Source of the DNA: Aureispira anguillae
GTDB taxonomy: Bacteria > Bacteroidota > Bacteroidia > Chitinophagales > Saprospiraceae
Reading direction: 5' to 3'
Length of the DNA stretch: 64,000 bases
Assembly (NCBI RefSeq): GCF_026000115.1
Contig: NZ_AP026867.1
Span: 1,395,501-1,459,500, forward strand
The notes under the pieces were generated by a model. The model saw only the letters and a list, made by a program, of their open reading frames with translations. It ran no database searches and was not told the DNA's origin. Each line of letters begins with the position of its first letter. Position 1 is the first letter of the stretch. Positions 53,227 to 61,221 of the stretch are shown piece after piece. A program made the position numbers and the translations under genes.

Positions 53227-53860
53227 TCTAAAAAACAGCTCCCTTGCGCTTTTATTTTTATTGGTTGCCGTTTGTTTTTTGAGTTGCAATCAATCCATCG
53301 ATAATATAAAAGACTATTACAAATACATCAACACCGTTAGTAATGGCTTGCTGAAAATAAAGAATATAGGTGCTTTATCATTTAGTGTAAAATACATACC
53401 GACCGACTTTTATTTATACCGATCACAAAAAGAATCGCCTACATTATTACAAGATAGCTTAAAAGAGGAATACGATTCAAGTCTCAATTTTATCCTAAAA
53501 GTAGCTCCTTCAGAGGACGCAGATGTTAAGTTTGATGTGATGACCGAAACGGTTGGTTCTTTAAGCGAATTTAAAGAGCAGGCTTTTACCATCAATTTTG
53601 AACTACAGAAGTTGATTCGTTTAAAAGTAGGTGACCAAGAGCTTAAACCTGTTTTGGTAGAAACCGAAAATGTGTATGGTTTAACCCAACATCGTTTGAT
53701 AAACATTGTCTTTGCCAAAGAAGACATTAAGGAGGCTTGGGCTAATGTTAAAAAAATGGATCTAATATTTAACGATGATATTTATGGAACAGGAAGACAT
53801 CATTTTCTTTTCTATAAAAGCGATTTAGATAAAATACCAAAGCTAACGATAACTAAATAA
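53219..53860 (+). CDS. Lipoprotein of unknown function
   Basis: The 213-residue product starts with GTG, overlapping the preceding gene by 8 bases. The lipoprotein signal LLFLLVAVCFLSC gives a lipidated Cys near 23. The mature part is beta/alpha mixed (YYKYINTVSNGLLKIKNIGA, FDVMTETVGSLSEFKEQAF) with no recognised motif. Coupling to the OmpH-like gene and position before the giant gene suggest a role in its export or anchoring (inference). Confidence 0.8.
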   Translation: MNNLKNSSLALLFLLVAVCFLSCNQSIDNIKDYYKYINTVSNGLLKIKNIGALSFSVKYIPTDFYLYRSQKESPTLLQDSLKEEYDSSLNFILKVAPSEDADVKFDVMTETVGSLSEFKEQAFTINFELQKLIRLKVGDQELKPVLVETENVYGLTQHRLINIVFAKEDIKEAWANVKKMDLIFNDDIYGTGRHHFLFYKSDLDKIPKLTITK

Positions 53861-53891
53861 AATTAAACCACTTTAACTAATCAATGACGTT

Positions 53892-56800
53892 ATGATTCAA
53901 CAAACGAGAGCTTTCAAAAAGAGAGTTGCTTGGTCGCTATTGATATGCATGATTATGGAGACAATGGTATATCCAACATCGGCATATGCACTTACTTCAG
54001 GACCATCCCAACCTGAGTTTCAGAAGTTCACACCTGTTGCGACCACCAATATGGTGAATCCATTTACAGGTGACTTTCAATATAATTTACCAGTATTAAA
54101 TGTCCCTGGTGCAGATGGTGGAGGCTATGCGCTCTCCTTGTCTTATGATGCAAATCCTGCAATGGGCATGGAGTCATCTTGGGTTGGTCATAATTGGACC
54201 TTGAATCCAGGAGCTTTGAGTCGCTCAAAAAAAGGATTGCCTGATGATTATAAAGGAGAAGTAACAGAATACAACCAAATAAAACCAACTTGGACGTTTA
54301 CTCGCACAGATGGGGCAGGGGTATCTGTAAACATAAGCAAAGATAACGAGTCTAAAAATGGTAGTTCTGGAAATGGCTCTTTCGGCTTGGGTGTTTCTTA
54401 TAATGTAATGAATTCCTTTAATAATATATCTGGATATTCACAAGTTCATTCAATTGGTTTGGGTGGCTCTTTTAATGTAAAAGATGCCCCTTTGACAGCA
54501 GGAGTTGGAGCATCTTTTAACATATCGGGTAGAGATGTGACCTTTGACGCATCGGTATCGATTGGTTTAAGATTAAATAAAAAAATAAAAGAGGGCAAAA
54601 GGGCTGCTTTTCAGAAAGAAGTAAAGGAGTTTGGTAAGTCCTTTCTAAAACAGGCGGTTGGAACACCTAAGTTGACGGTGAGTATGTCGGGCATCTTTGC
54701 ACATACTGGTGCTTCTGTAGCCGCATCGGTAAAGCCTCATAGAGGATTGAACCTAACATTTGGGGGAACTGCTAAATTGCTATTAGGACCTGTAACAGCT
54801 TCTTACAATAGAATTCAAAATTTTAACCTTCAGGCTTCGCAACCACAAGTGGATTACCAAGCTTATGGTTATATGTATAACCCCAATAAAACAGACCATG
54901 TTAATCATGATATAGATGGAGATCATGTAATGAGTGATTTTGGGATTGAAAAAAATTCAACCTATTCTCCTAGAGATAAAATTATTGGTATTCCTTATAA
55001 TAATGCAGATTACTTTAATGCGATCGGTGAAGGTCTAGCAGGGACTTATAGGTTGCACCATAACAAAGTAGGGCATTATTATCCTGATTTTTTGGCAGGT
55101 GGAATGACTAAAGACCCTACGATTGTTCCTAGCATCAATGGTGGTGGTGGTTTTGTGCTAAATGATAAAGGTGATGCAGGACTTGGGCTTACCTTGGGGG
55201 CAACTTTTCAATTTATCAATAAATCGACCATCGACTCCAAACGATGGCTATTGAGAGATGAAACAGGGCATTTGGACCCCGATCATGATTCTAAAGTTGA
55301 CTTCTATGAATTTGATGGATCGCTGCCTTTTTTTAGAGCAAAAAATGATATGGGAGGAGCCTTACTGTATGCAGAATTGAACAATACAGATATTTTCCCT
55401 AACCCTGACGATTTACAAAATATAGTAAAAGATTTTAGAGGAGGCTTTTTTGGCAAAATCAAGAGTGGTTCAACTCAAATAGATGGTGGTACAGATATGA
55501 ATGTACCCAATATCAGCAAGTATATTGCCCAAGAAAGATATACAGGAGCTAGTTCTAGTGGAGGACCCAACGATGATTATTATAAGGGGCAAGCTTCTTA
55601 TATGGAGTATGTTCGAAATGTTGATCTTCATGATACGATTAATGGAGGGATTGATAAAACGAAAGCATTTGAAAAAAGTGATCGCATCTTAAAATTTATA
55701 GATGAAGTTCCTGCTAGCCCTAGCGGTACTAAAATCGATCAAAATGGTTCGGTAGCAAACTTAACATTAAAAGAACACATTGCGCAAATAAAGGTGTGGA
55801 ATCCTGATGGTAATCAGTATACTTATGGATTGCCTGTTTATGTAAGAGATGAAGCTAGTTTTTCTTATGGTGTTGACATCACAGGAGAGGCACATTGGGG
55901 GAATGGAGCAGATGCAGGTTTAGGGAAAAAAATTGACCCTGCTCATGCAACAGGCGCACAAGAAGAACGAAAAGGGACAATTGCATACCCTGATGTTGCG
56001 GAAGAAGGCGATTTGGAAATCAAACTAGGACAGGAACTAAAGGAATGGTATGCCAATACTTATTTGATGACACAAATTACAACGCCTGATTATGTTGATT
56101 TGAAAGGAGATGGACCTACCACGGACGATTTTGGAGGCTATACAGCTTTTGATTACCGCCGTTGGACTAGAGGACAGAATGTAGCCACAGAAGCATATAA
56201 CAATTGGTATCGATTTAGAACGCCTTATACGGGATTGGATTACCAAAAAAATGAGCAGGCAAAGAAAGGCGATGATATGGGAACGGTATCTAGTGGTTTG
56301 AGAGAAAACTATTATTTGAATGCAGTAGAAACCAAGTCGCATATCGCTATTTTTATTACCAATAAAACGGATGCAAGCAAAGATTTTGCGCATTTAGATC
56401 CCTTGTTAGCAGTTGATGAGTACGATGGATCTGGAGATATTAGATACGATGGTCTAGGGCAGGTTTTTGAAACGCCAGCGGATGCAGGAGCGGGGACTAA
56501 TAATGCAGGGGTGACAGATTTTCCAGCCAACAATGGAACGGAGTTTACCTTGCCTAAAAATGCCTTAAATGAGAAAGATTCTAAAGGAGGAGATCAGGAT
56601 GTTGAAAAACTAGAAAAGATCATTTTATTTGCTAAAAGTGATTTATCGAAACCCTTAGTTACCACGCATTTTGATTATGATTATTCTTCTTGGACAAACG
56701 TATTTAATAACTACTTTGGTCGAGCATGGGAAAATCCTGTTTTGGATGAAAATGGTATGAACAATAGTGGGAAATTAACCTTAAAAAAGGTGTGGTTTGA

Positions 56801-59800
56801 ATATCAAGGGGTTAAGTCTTATAAAGTAAGCCCTTATCAGTTTGAATATGAGTATAAAAAGGCAACTGATTTTGATGCAGTGATCCAAAGTAGGTATCCT
56901 CATCTATTTGGAGCAACAGGCGATTGGCCCTCTTATAACGCAGGGGCAGAAACCCCTAACTTTAGCCCAGAAGCAATGGGACGTTGGGGCAATTGGGCGT
57001 ATGATGGCGAAAATAGACGATTGGCAGACAAACATTGGTTGTACCAAGGGAATTATACCCAGCCCAAGGACTACGATCCTGCCGCCTGGATGTTGAAACA
57101 AATAAAATTACCTTCTGGTGGAGAAATTTTAGTGCAATACGAGGAAAAAACTTATCATAAAGTCCAAGATCAAAAAGCGTTGGGAATGATTAGTCTAAAG
57201 CCGATTGTTTCTTACGATGATGATAATGTTCCCGACGCTAGTGCACCAGGGGAAGAACAAAGAAATAAATTCTACCTCAATTTGGAGGAGATGGGAATTG
57301 CTGGTGATATAGAGAAAAAGAAATTCTTAGTTGATGTTTTGCGACATATGTACATGAAGAAGAAGGATGTTGCTAAAACAACAGACCCTGCAAATGCTAA
57401 TTATTACCGTTACGAACCTCAGAACGTACAAGAAACAGCTCAAGAAAATCGAGTTTATTTTAAGTTTAAATACAGGCTGGATAACGACGATGTAGAATCC
57501 GAAGAGTATATATCGGGCTATGCAATTATTAGAAGTGTAGGGGTAGATGCGGATGGCGTTTATTTGTCGATAGGTAACCCTATGAACAATGGTTGGTTTG
57601 CTGATCGAAAGGACATCCCAAGGCAGTTATGCTACGATTATATACAATATGTGAGTCATAAAAATACAGGCTTTGAATACCAAGACAGCCCAATCCCTTC
57701 AACGGCAACATTTAACTATTATGCCTTTAAAAATAACGTAGAGGGCAGTGGCAATCCATCTGCTGATTTGGGAGCACAAGCGCAATTTGACCGAATGGAT
57801 CAAAATTTTGCAGCAAAGAGTTTACCCGAATATGTGGATGCCTGCAAATACTTAAATTATGAGGCCTCTTATATACGAGTTCCATTGGTAAATCCTAAAC
57901 GTGGTGGTGGCGTTCGAGTGAAAAGAGTATTGATGTATGATGAGGGAATGGAAAGTGGTGATGCGCAGTTGTTTGGGACAGAATACGATTATGTTCGAGA
58001 AGATGGTACTTGTAGTGGTGTGGCTACCAATGAGCCAATGGAAGGCAGAGAAGAAAACGCCTTGATTCATTACGAAAAACGCAACAGCCAAGATTTCTTT
58101 TCTAAGATTTTTGCAGGGAGAGATCGAGAAGAAGGAGAAATGCCTTATGGTGAATTTATGCTGCCTCCTCCTGCGGTTAACTATAGCAGAATTGTGATGT
58201 CTAATATTAATTTATCAGGCGATCATACCGCAAGTAAGCAATCTGGTGGCTTTACGGTCAAGGAGTATTTTACCCACGATTATTACCCCACCAAAATGTA
58301 CTTTGATGCCAACAAAGATGATTATGGTATCCTAAATGGTAGTAGCAGCGTTGAACAAACTAATTTAGGAGGTGGGCAACCCCACGATTATGACAAACGT
58401 AGAAACTACCGAAGAGGAACGGCGATTCCTTTATCGTTGGGTATTTTTAATTATAACTTGGATTATAGATGGCTAGCTCAATCGTTCTTATTTATCCAAA
58501 CCAATATGAATGGTCAGGTACGGGCGGAATCAACCTATGGAGGGACTTATGATCGACTTTATTTCTCCAATAGAGATTTATATTTTTCTAGCAGTTCGAA
58601 TCCTAATATTTCCTTGACTTCAAGAGTTGCCTACGATTATTATCAGCCTGGCGAAAAAGTACCGACCTTATCTTATGATGCTCAGTTGGGAGAATACAAA
58701 ATGAAAGAACGTCATCTGGGCTTAGAAGATGATATAACCATGACAGCACAAGCTGTTTACGACCAAAGCATTCGATCGAGTATGGACTTAGGTTTGTTGG
58801 TGACTTATTTTGGTGCCTTTAAGGTGTCGCCTCAATTTGGTTTCAATTTTACCTTTGGCGAAAAGGGAATGGCTCGTCATATGACAACAAGAAGCTTGTA
58901 TTTCCCAGCCATTGTTAAGTCAGTAGAAACGACGATGAACAACGCCAGCAGTGTGGTTGAACATTTGGCTTTTTCAGAATTGACGGGGTCACCAATCTTG
59001 AGTAAAACAACAGATGGCTATGACCGAACGATTGTTGCTGATTATTCCGATCCTGCAAATCCTCAGACGGTACTTCATAGCGGAGAGGTATACAATTGGA
59101 ATTTGCCAGCAGCATGGTTTTATCCTAGCATGGGGCAAAAAGCACTAGACCCTACCAATACCAATCAATTGACTGGAACAGTTGGCTCGGTTACTTCTTA
59201 TGGCGAAGAGGGGAACCCCTTAGCCCATGCTTCAGGAGTAAATGGTTGGGCTGCTGCGCCTAAAAATGTATTGGGAGCAAAAGCAATGACTTTGCGAAAA
59301 GGCGATTGGTTTGATGATGGTTCTGTTTCTGGTGTAGAGGATCCTATTATTAGAGAATATGTACTGGATCCAACGACCACCACACAAGAAATTTCAAGCT
59401 ATGCAACAACATTAAATGAGTTGTATCGAGTAGACAAAACCTATATTTATGATCCAACTACAGAGGCTTCTTCTGCTAATGATAAAGGAGCGTTGAGTTG
59501 GGGAGAAAAAGGACAAAAAGCTTACAATAGTGGTTTCTTTGATCATTTTGCTATGTTCGATTGGGGAGGAACAAATTCGGATTGGACTGTTATTTCAGAG
59601 GTATCTAAATATTCACCGAATGGTTCTTCTTTAGAGGAGCGCAATGTAATTGCCGATATCCCTAGTGCTGCTAAATATGGCTATAACAAATTCCTAAATA
59701 CTGCATTGGCTCAAAATGGAGAATACAATACGATAGGCTTTGAAAGCTTTGAAGACGAAACATTCCAAGGGCAATTCTCAGCTACTCCTAGCCTAAAAAC

Positions 59801-60419
59801 TTCGGGACATGCGGGAGAAAATGGTTTGAAACTTGGCACTACGCCTACTGTGATAATCGATAATTTGGTGGTGTCCAATCGAGTATTAGACCCCATGTTA
59901 GGCAATGGTTTTATGGTTCGACTTTGGGCTAAGAATGAGTTGGTGGGTAGAAACTCAAAAGTTCTTTTTGGCAAAAACAACCATCTAAACGTTCAATTGG
60001 TGAATTCAGGTACTACAATAGCCACGGCATCCAATGAGAAAAAAATCGCACAAGTAGGAGAGTGGGTTTTATTAGAATTTAAGTTTGATGTAGCGACACA
60101 TTTAGCAGGCATTACTGCTGGAACAACCTGTGCATTACAACTTGGCGTTACAGGAGTAGACTTTGACAACAATGCTTTATCCTCTATTGATATTGATGAT
60201 GTTCGTATTCAGCCTACTAATTCAGAAATGACGACCAATGTATACAGTCCTAAATCATTTCAATTAATCGCTTCTTTTGGTTCGGAACATTTTGGCTCTT
60301 TTTATCAGTACAACGATGAAGGCGGTTTGGTTCGAACATTAATTGAGACAGAACAGGGAACAAAGACCATTCAAGAAAATCAAGGGCATACCCCTGCTAC
60401 TTATCAAGTTACCAAATAA
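53892..60419 (+). CDS. Giant SpvB/RHS-like exported protein
   Basis: The 2175-residue product has a basic N-terminus and a signal-like helix (VAWSLLICMIMETMVYPTSAYA). It then carries the Bacteroidota SpvB/RHS-like entry block: VNPFTGDFQYNLPVLNVPG, ALSLSYDANPAMGMESSWVG, WTLNPGALSR and KKGLPDDYKGEV. A Gly-rich strand region lies at about 150-320, a long YD-like middle follows, and a carbohydrate-binding-like domain lies at about 1950-2100 (GFESFEDETFQG). The C-terminus is YNDEGGLVRTLIETEQGTKT. The closing segment is typical of proteins preceding an RHS-repeat protein. No C-terminal toxin domain or T9SS domain is evident. Confidence 0.88.
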   Translation: MIQQTRAFKKRVAWSLLICMIMETMVYPTSAYALTSGPSQPEFQKFTPVATTNMVNPFTGDFQYNLPVLNVPGADGGGYALSLSYDANPAMGMESSWVGHNWTLNPGALSRSKKGLPDDYKGEVTEYNQIKPTWTFTRTDGAGVSVNISKDNESKNGSSGNGSFGLGVSYNVMNSFNNISGYSQVHSIGLGGSFNVKDAPLTAGVGASFNISGRDVTFDASVSIGLRLNKKIKEGKRAAFQKEVKEFGKSFLKQAVGTPKLTVSMSGIFAHTGASVAASVKPHRGLNLTFGGTAKLLLGPVTASYNRIQNFNLQASQPQVDYQAYGYMYNPNKTDHVNHDIDGDHVMSDFGIEKNSTYSPRDKIIGIPYNNADYFNAIGEGLAGTYRLHHNKVGHYYPDFLAGGMTKDPTIVPSINGGGGFVLNDKGDAGLGLTLGATFQFINKSTIDSKRWLLRDETGHLDPDHDSKVDFYEFDGSLPFFRAKNDMGGALLYAELNNTDIFPNPDDLQNIVKDFRGGFFGKIKSGSTQIDGGTDMNVPNISKYIAQERYTGASSSGGPNDDYYKGQASYMEYVRNVDLHDTINGGIDKTKAFEKSDRILKFIDEVPASPSGTKIDQNGSVANLTLKEHIAQIKVWNPDGNQYTYGLPVYVRDEASFSYGVDITGEAHWGNGADAGLGKKIDPAHATGAQEERKGTIAYPDVAEEGDLEIKLGQELKEWYANTYLMTQITTPDYVDLKGDGPTTDDFGGYTAFDYRRWTRGQNVATEAYNNWYRFRTPYTGLDYQKNEQAKKGDDMGTVSSGLRENYYLNAVETKSHIAIFITNKTDASKDFAHLDPLLAVDEYDGSGDIRYDGLGQVFETPADAGAGTNNAGVTDFPANNGTEFTLPKNALNEKDSKGGDQDVEKLEKIILFAKSDLSKPLVTTHFDYDYSSWTNVFNNYFGRAWENPVLDENGMNNSGKLTLKKVWFEYQGVKSYKVSPYQFEYEYKKATDFDAVIQSRYPHLFGATGDWPSYNAGAETPNFSPEAMGRWGNWAYDGENRRLADKHWLYQGNYTQPKDYDPAAWMLKQIKLPSGGEILVQYEEKTYHKVQDQKALGMISLKPIVSYDDDNVPDASAPGEEQRNKFYLNLEEMGIAGDIEKKKFLVDVLRHMYMKKKDVAKTTDPANANYYRYEPQNVQETAQENRVYFKFKYRLDNDDVESEEYISGYAIIRSVGVDADGVYLSIGNPMNNGWFADRKDIPRQLCYDYIQYVSHKNTGFEYQDSPIPSTATFNYYAFKNNVEGSGNPSADLGAQAQFDRMDQNFAAKSLPEYVDACKYLNYEASYIRVPLVNPKRGGGVRVKRVLMYDEGMESGDAQLFGTEYDYVREDGTCSGVATNEPMEGREENALIHYEKRNSQDFFSKIFAGRDREEGEMPYGEFMLPPPAVNYSRIVMSNINLSGDHTASKQSGGFTVKEYFTHDYYPTKMYFDANKDDYGILNGSSSVEQTNLGGGQPHDYDKRRNYRRGTAIPLSLGIFNYNLDYRWLAQSFLFIQTNMNGQVRAESTYGGTYDRLYFSNRDLYFSSSSNPNISLTSRVAYDYYQPGEKVPTLSYDAQLGEYKMKERHLGLEDDITMTAQAVYDQSIRSSMDLGLLVTYFGAFKVSPQFGFNFTFGEKGMARHMTTRSLYFPAIVKSVETTMNNASSVVEHLAFSELTGSPILSKTTDGYDRTIVADYSDPANPQTVLHSGEVYNWNLPAAWFYPSMGQKALDPTNTNQLTGTVGSVTSYGEEGNPLAHASGVNGWAAAPKNVLGAKAMTLRKGDWFDDGSVSGVEDPIIREYVLDPTTTTQEISSYATTLNELYRVDKTYIYDPTTEASSANDKGALSWGEKGQKAYNSGFFDHFAMFDWGGTNSDWTVISEVSKYSPNGSSLEERNVIADIPSAAKYGYNKFLNTALAQNGEYNTIGFESFEDETFQGQFSATPSLKTSGHAGENGLKLGTTPTVIIDNLVVSNRVLDPMLGNGFMVRLWAKNELVGRNSKVLFGKNNHLNVQLVNSGTTIATASNEKKIAQVGEWVLLEFKFDVATHLAGITAGTTCALQLGVTGVDFDNNALSSIDIDDVRIQPTNSEMTTNVYSPKSFQLIASFGSEHFGSFYQYNDEGGLVRTLIETEQGTKTIQENQGHTPATYQVTK

Positions 60420-60430
60420 AAATAATCGTT

Positions 60431-60465
60431 GCTTGGCAATTATTCCTTCGGAATGATTGCCAAGC
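60431..60465. terminator. 16-bp hairpin between the giant gene and the next
   Basis: GCTTGGCAAT, T, ATTCC pairs with GGAAT, G, ATTGCCAAGC around a TTC triloop, with one wobble pair. There is no U tract on the right, so it may act as a processing or stability element that tunes the ratio of the flanking proteins rather than as a full terminator. Confidence 0.6.
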
Positions 60466-60501
60466 TTACGGTTAACCCAATCAACTATTAAAATAAAAAA
60501 A

Positions 60502-61203
60502 ATGAACTATATCATTTATCCCCTTCTATGGGTGAGTTGTTTGCTTTTTGCTTTGCCCAATGCTTTTGCACAAGAAGATTTATTAGCATTGACTAAAAAA
60601 GTAACCCAATCAATCGAACGAGATAATGCGACCAATTTACACATTAGATATGTGCAGACATCGATTACTGCTAATCGATCCGATGTGCCTCAGGTGGTAG
60701 AAGTAGATTTAAAACAGAAAGGGCTGGTAGAAAGCATGACTTCTGAACATATGGACTTTTTTGCAGATTCCGAAAAGGCTTATGCTGTTTACAAACAGGC
60801 AAAAAAAATCTTGGTGTTAAAAGATGTTGAAAAGGCTAAAACGGAAATGAAAGGGGCTTCTATCCAACCTATTCTAAACAAGCTTTGGAAAACGGCTTCT
60901 ATTAGTGAACAATCACCAAAAGGGAGCAAAATTAGAAGGTTTACCATTGTTCCTTCTGAGGAAATGCGAGAACTCACTAAGACCGTCCGCTTAGAAATAG
61001 AATTTGAGGCTGCAACACTACAAATGAAACGAATTGTTTTGCGTATGGTTGATCAATCTCCCATCAAACAAATAGAGTTCAAATATCTTATTTTGGATAA
61101 ACGTGCAAATGTGAAATTGTTTACGACTGCTCGCTCAAAAATTTTTGATTCAAATGGGAAATTATTAAAAAAATATGAAGGGTTCTCTGTTGTAGAGGTC
61201 TAA
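60502..61203 (+). CDS. Small exported protein, LolA-like fold possible
   Basis: Start chosen at MNYIIYPLLWVSCLLFALPN, a signal peptide ending NAFAQ; a longer frame would add 15 residues through the hairpin region. The 233-residue product has paired helices (DLLALTKKVTQSIERDNATN) followed by beta strands (IRRFTIVPSEEMRELTKTVR, LEIEFEAATLQMKRIVL). This resembles the half-barrel of LolA-like carriers, but no diagnostic motif is visible. Its position between two giant surface proteins makes an assembly or chaperone role plausible. Confidence 0.7.
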   Translation: MNYIIYPLLWVSCLLFALPNAFAQEDLLALTKKVTQSIERDNATNLHIRYVQTSITANRSDVPQVVEVDLKQKGLVESMTSEHMDFFADSEKAYAVYKQAKKILVLKDVEKAKTEMKGASIQPILNKLWKTASISEQSPKGSKIRRFTIVPSEEMRELTKTVRLEIEFEAATLQMKRIVLRMVDQSPIKQIEFKYLILDKRANVKLFTTARSKIFDSNGKLLKKYEGFSVVEV

Positions 61204-61221
61204 ACAAAACTAAAGTCTATC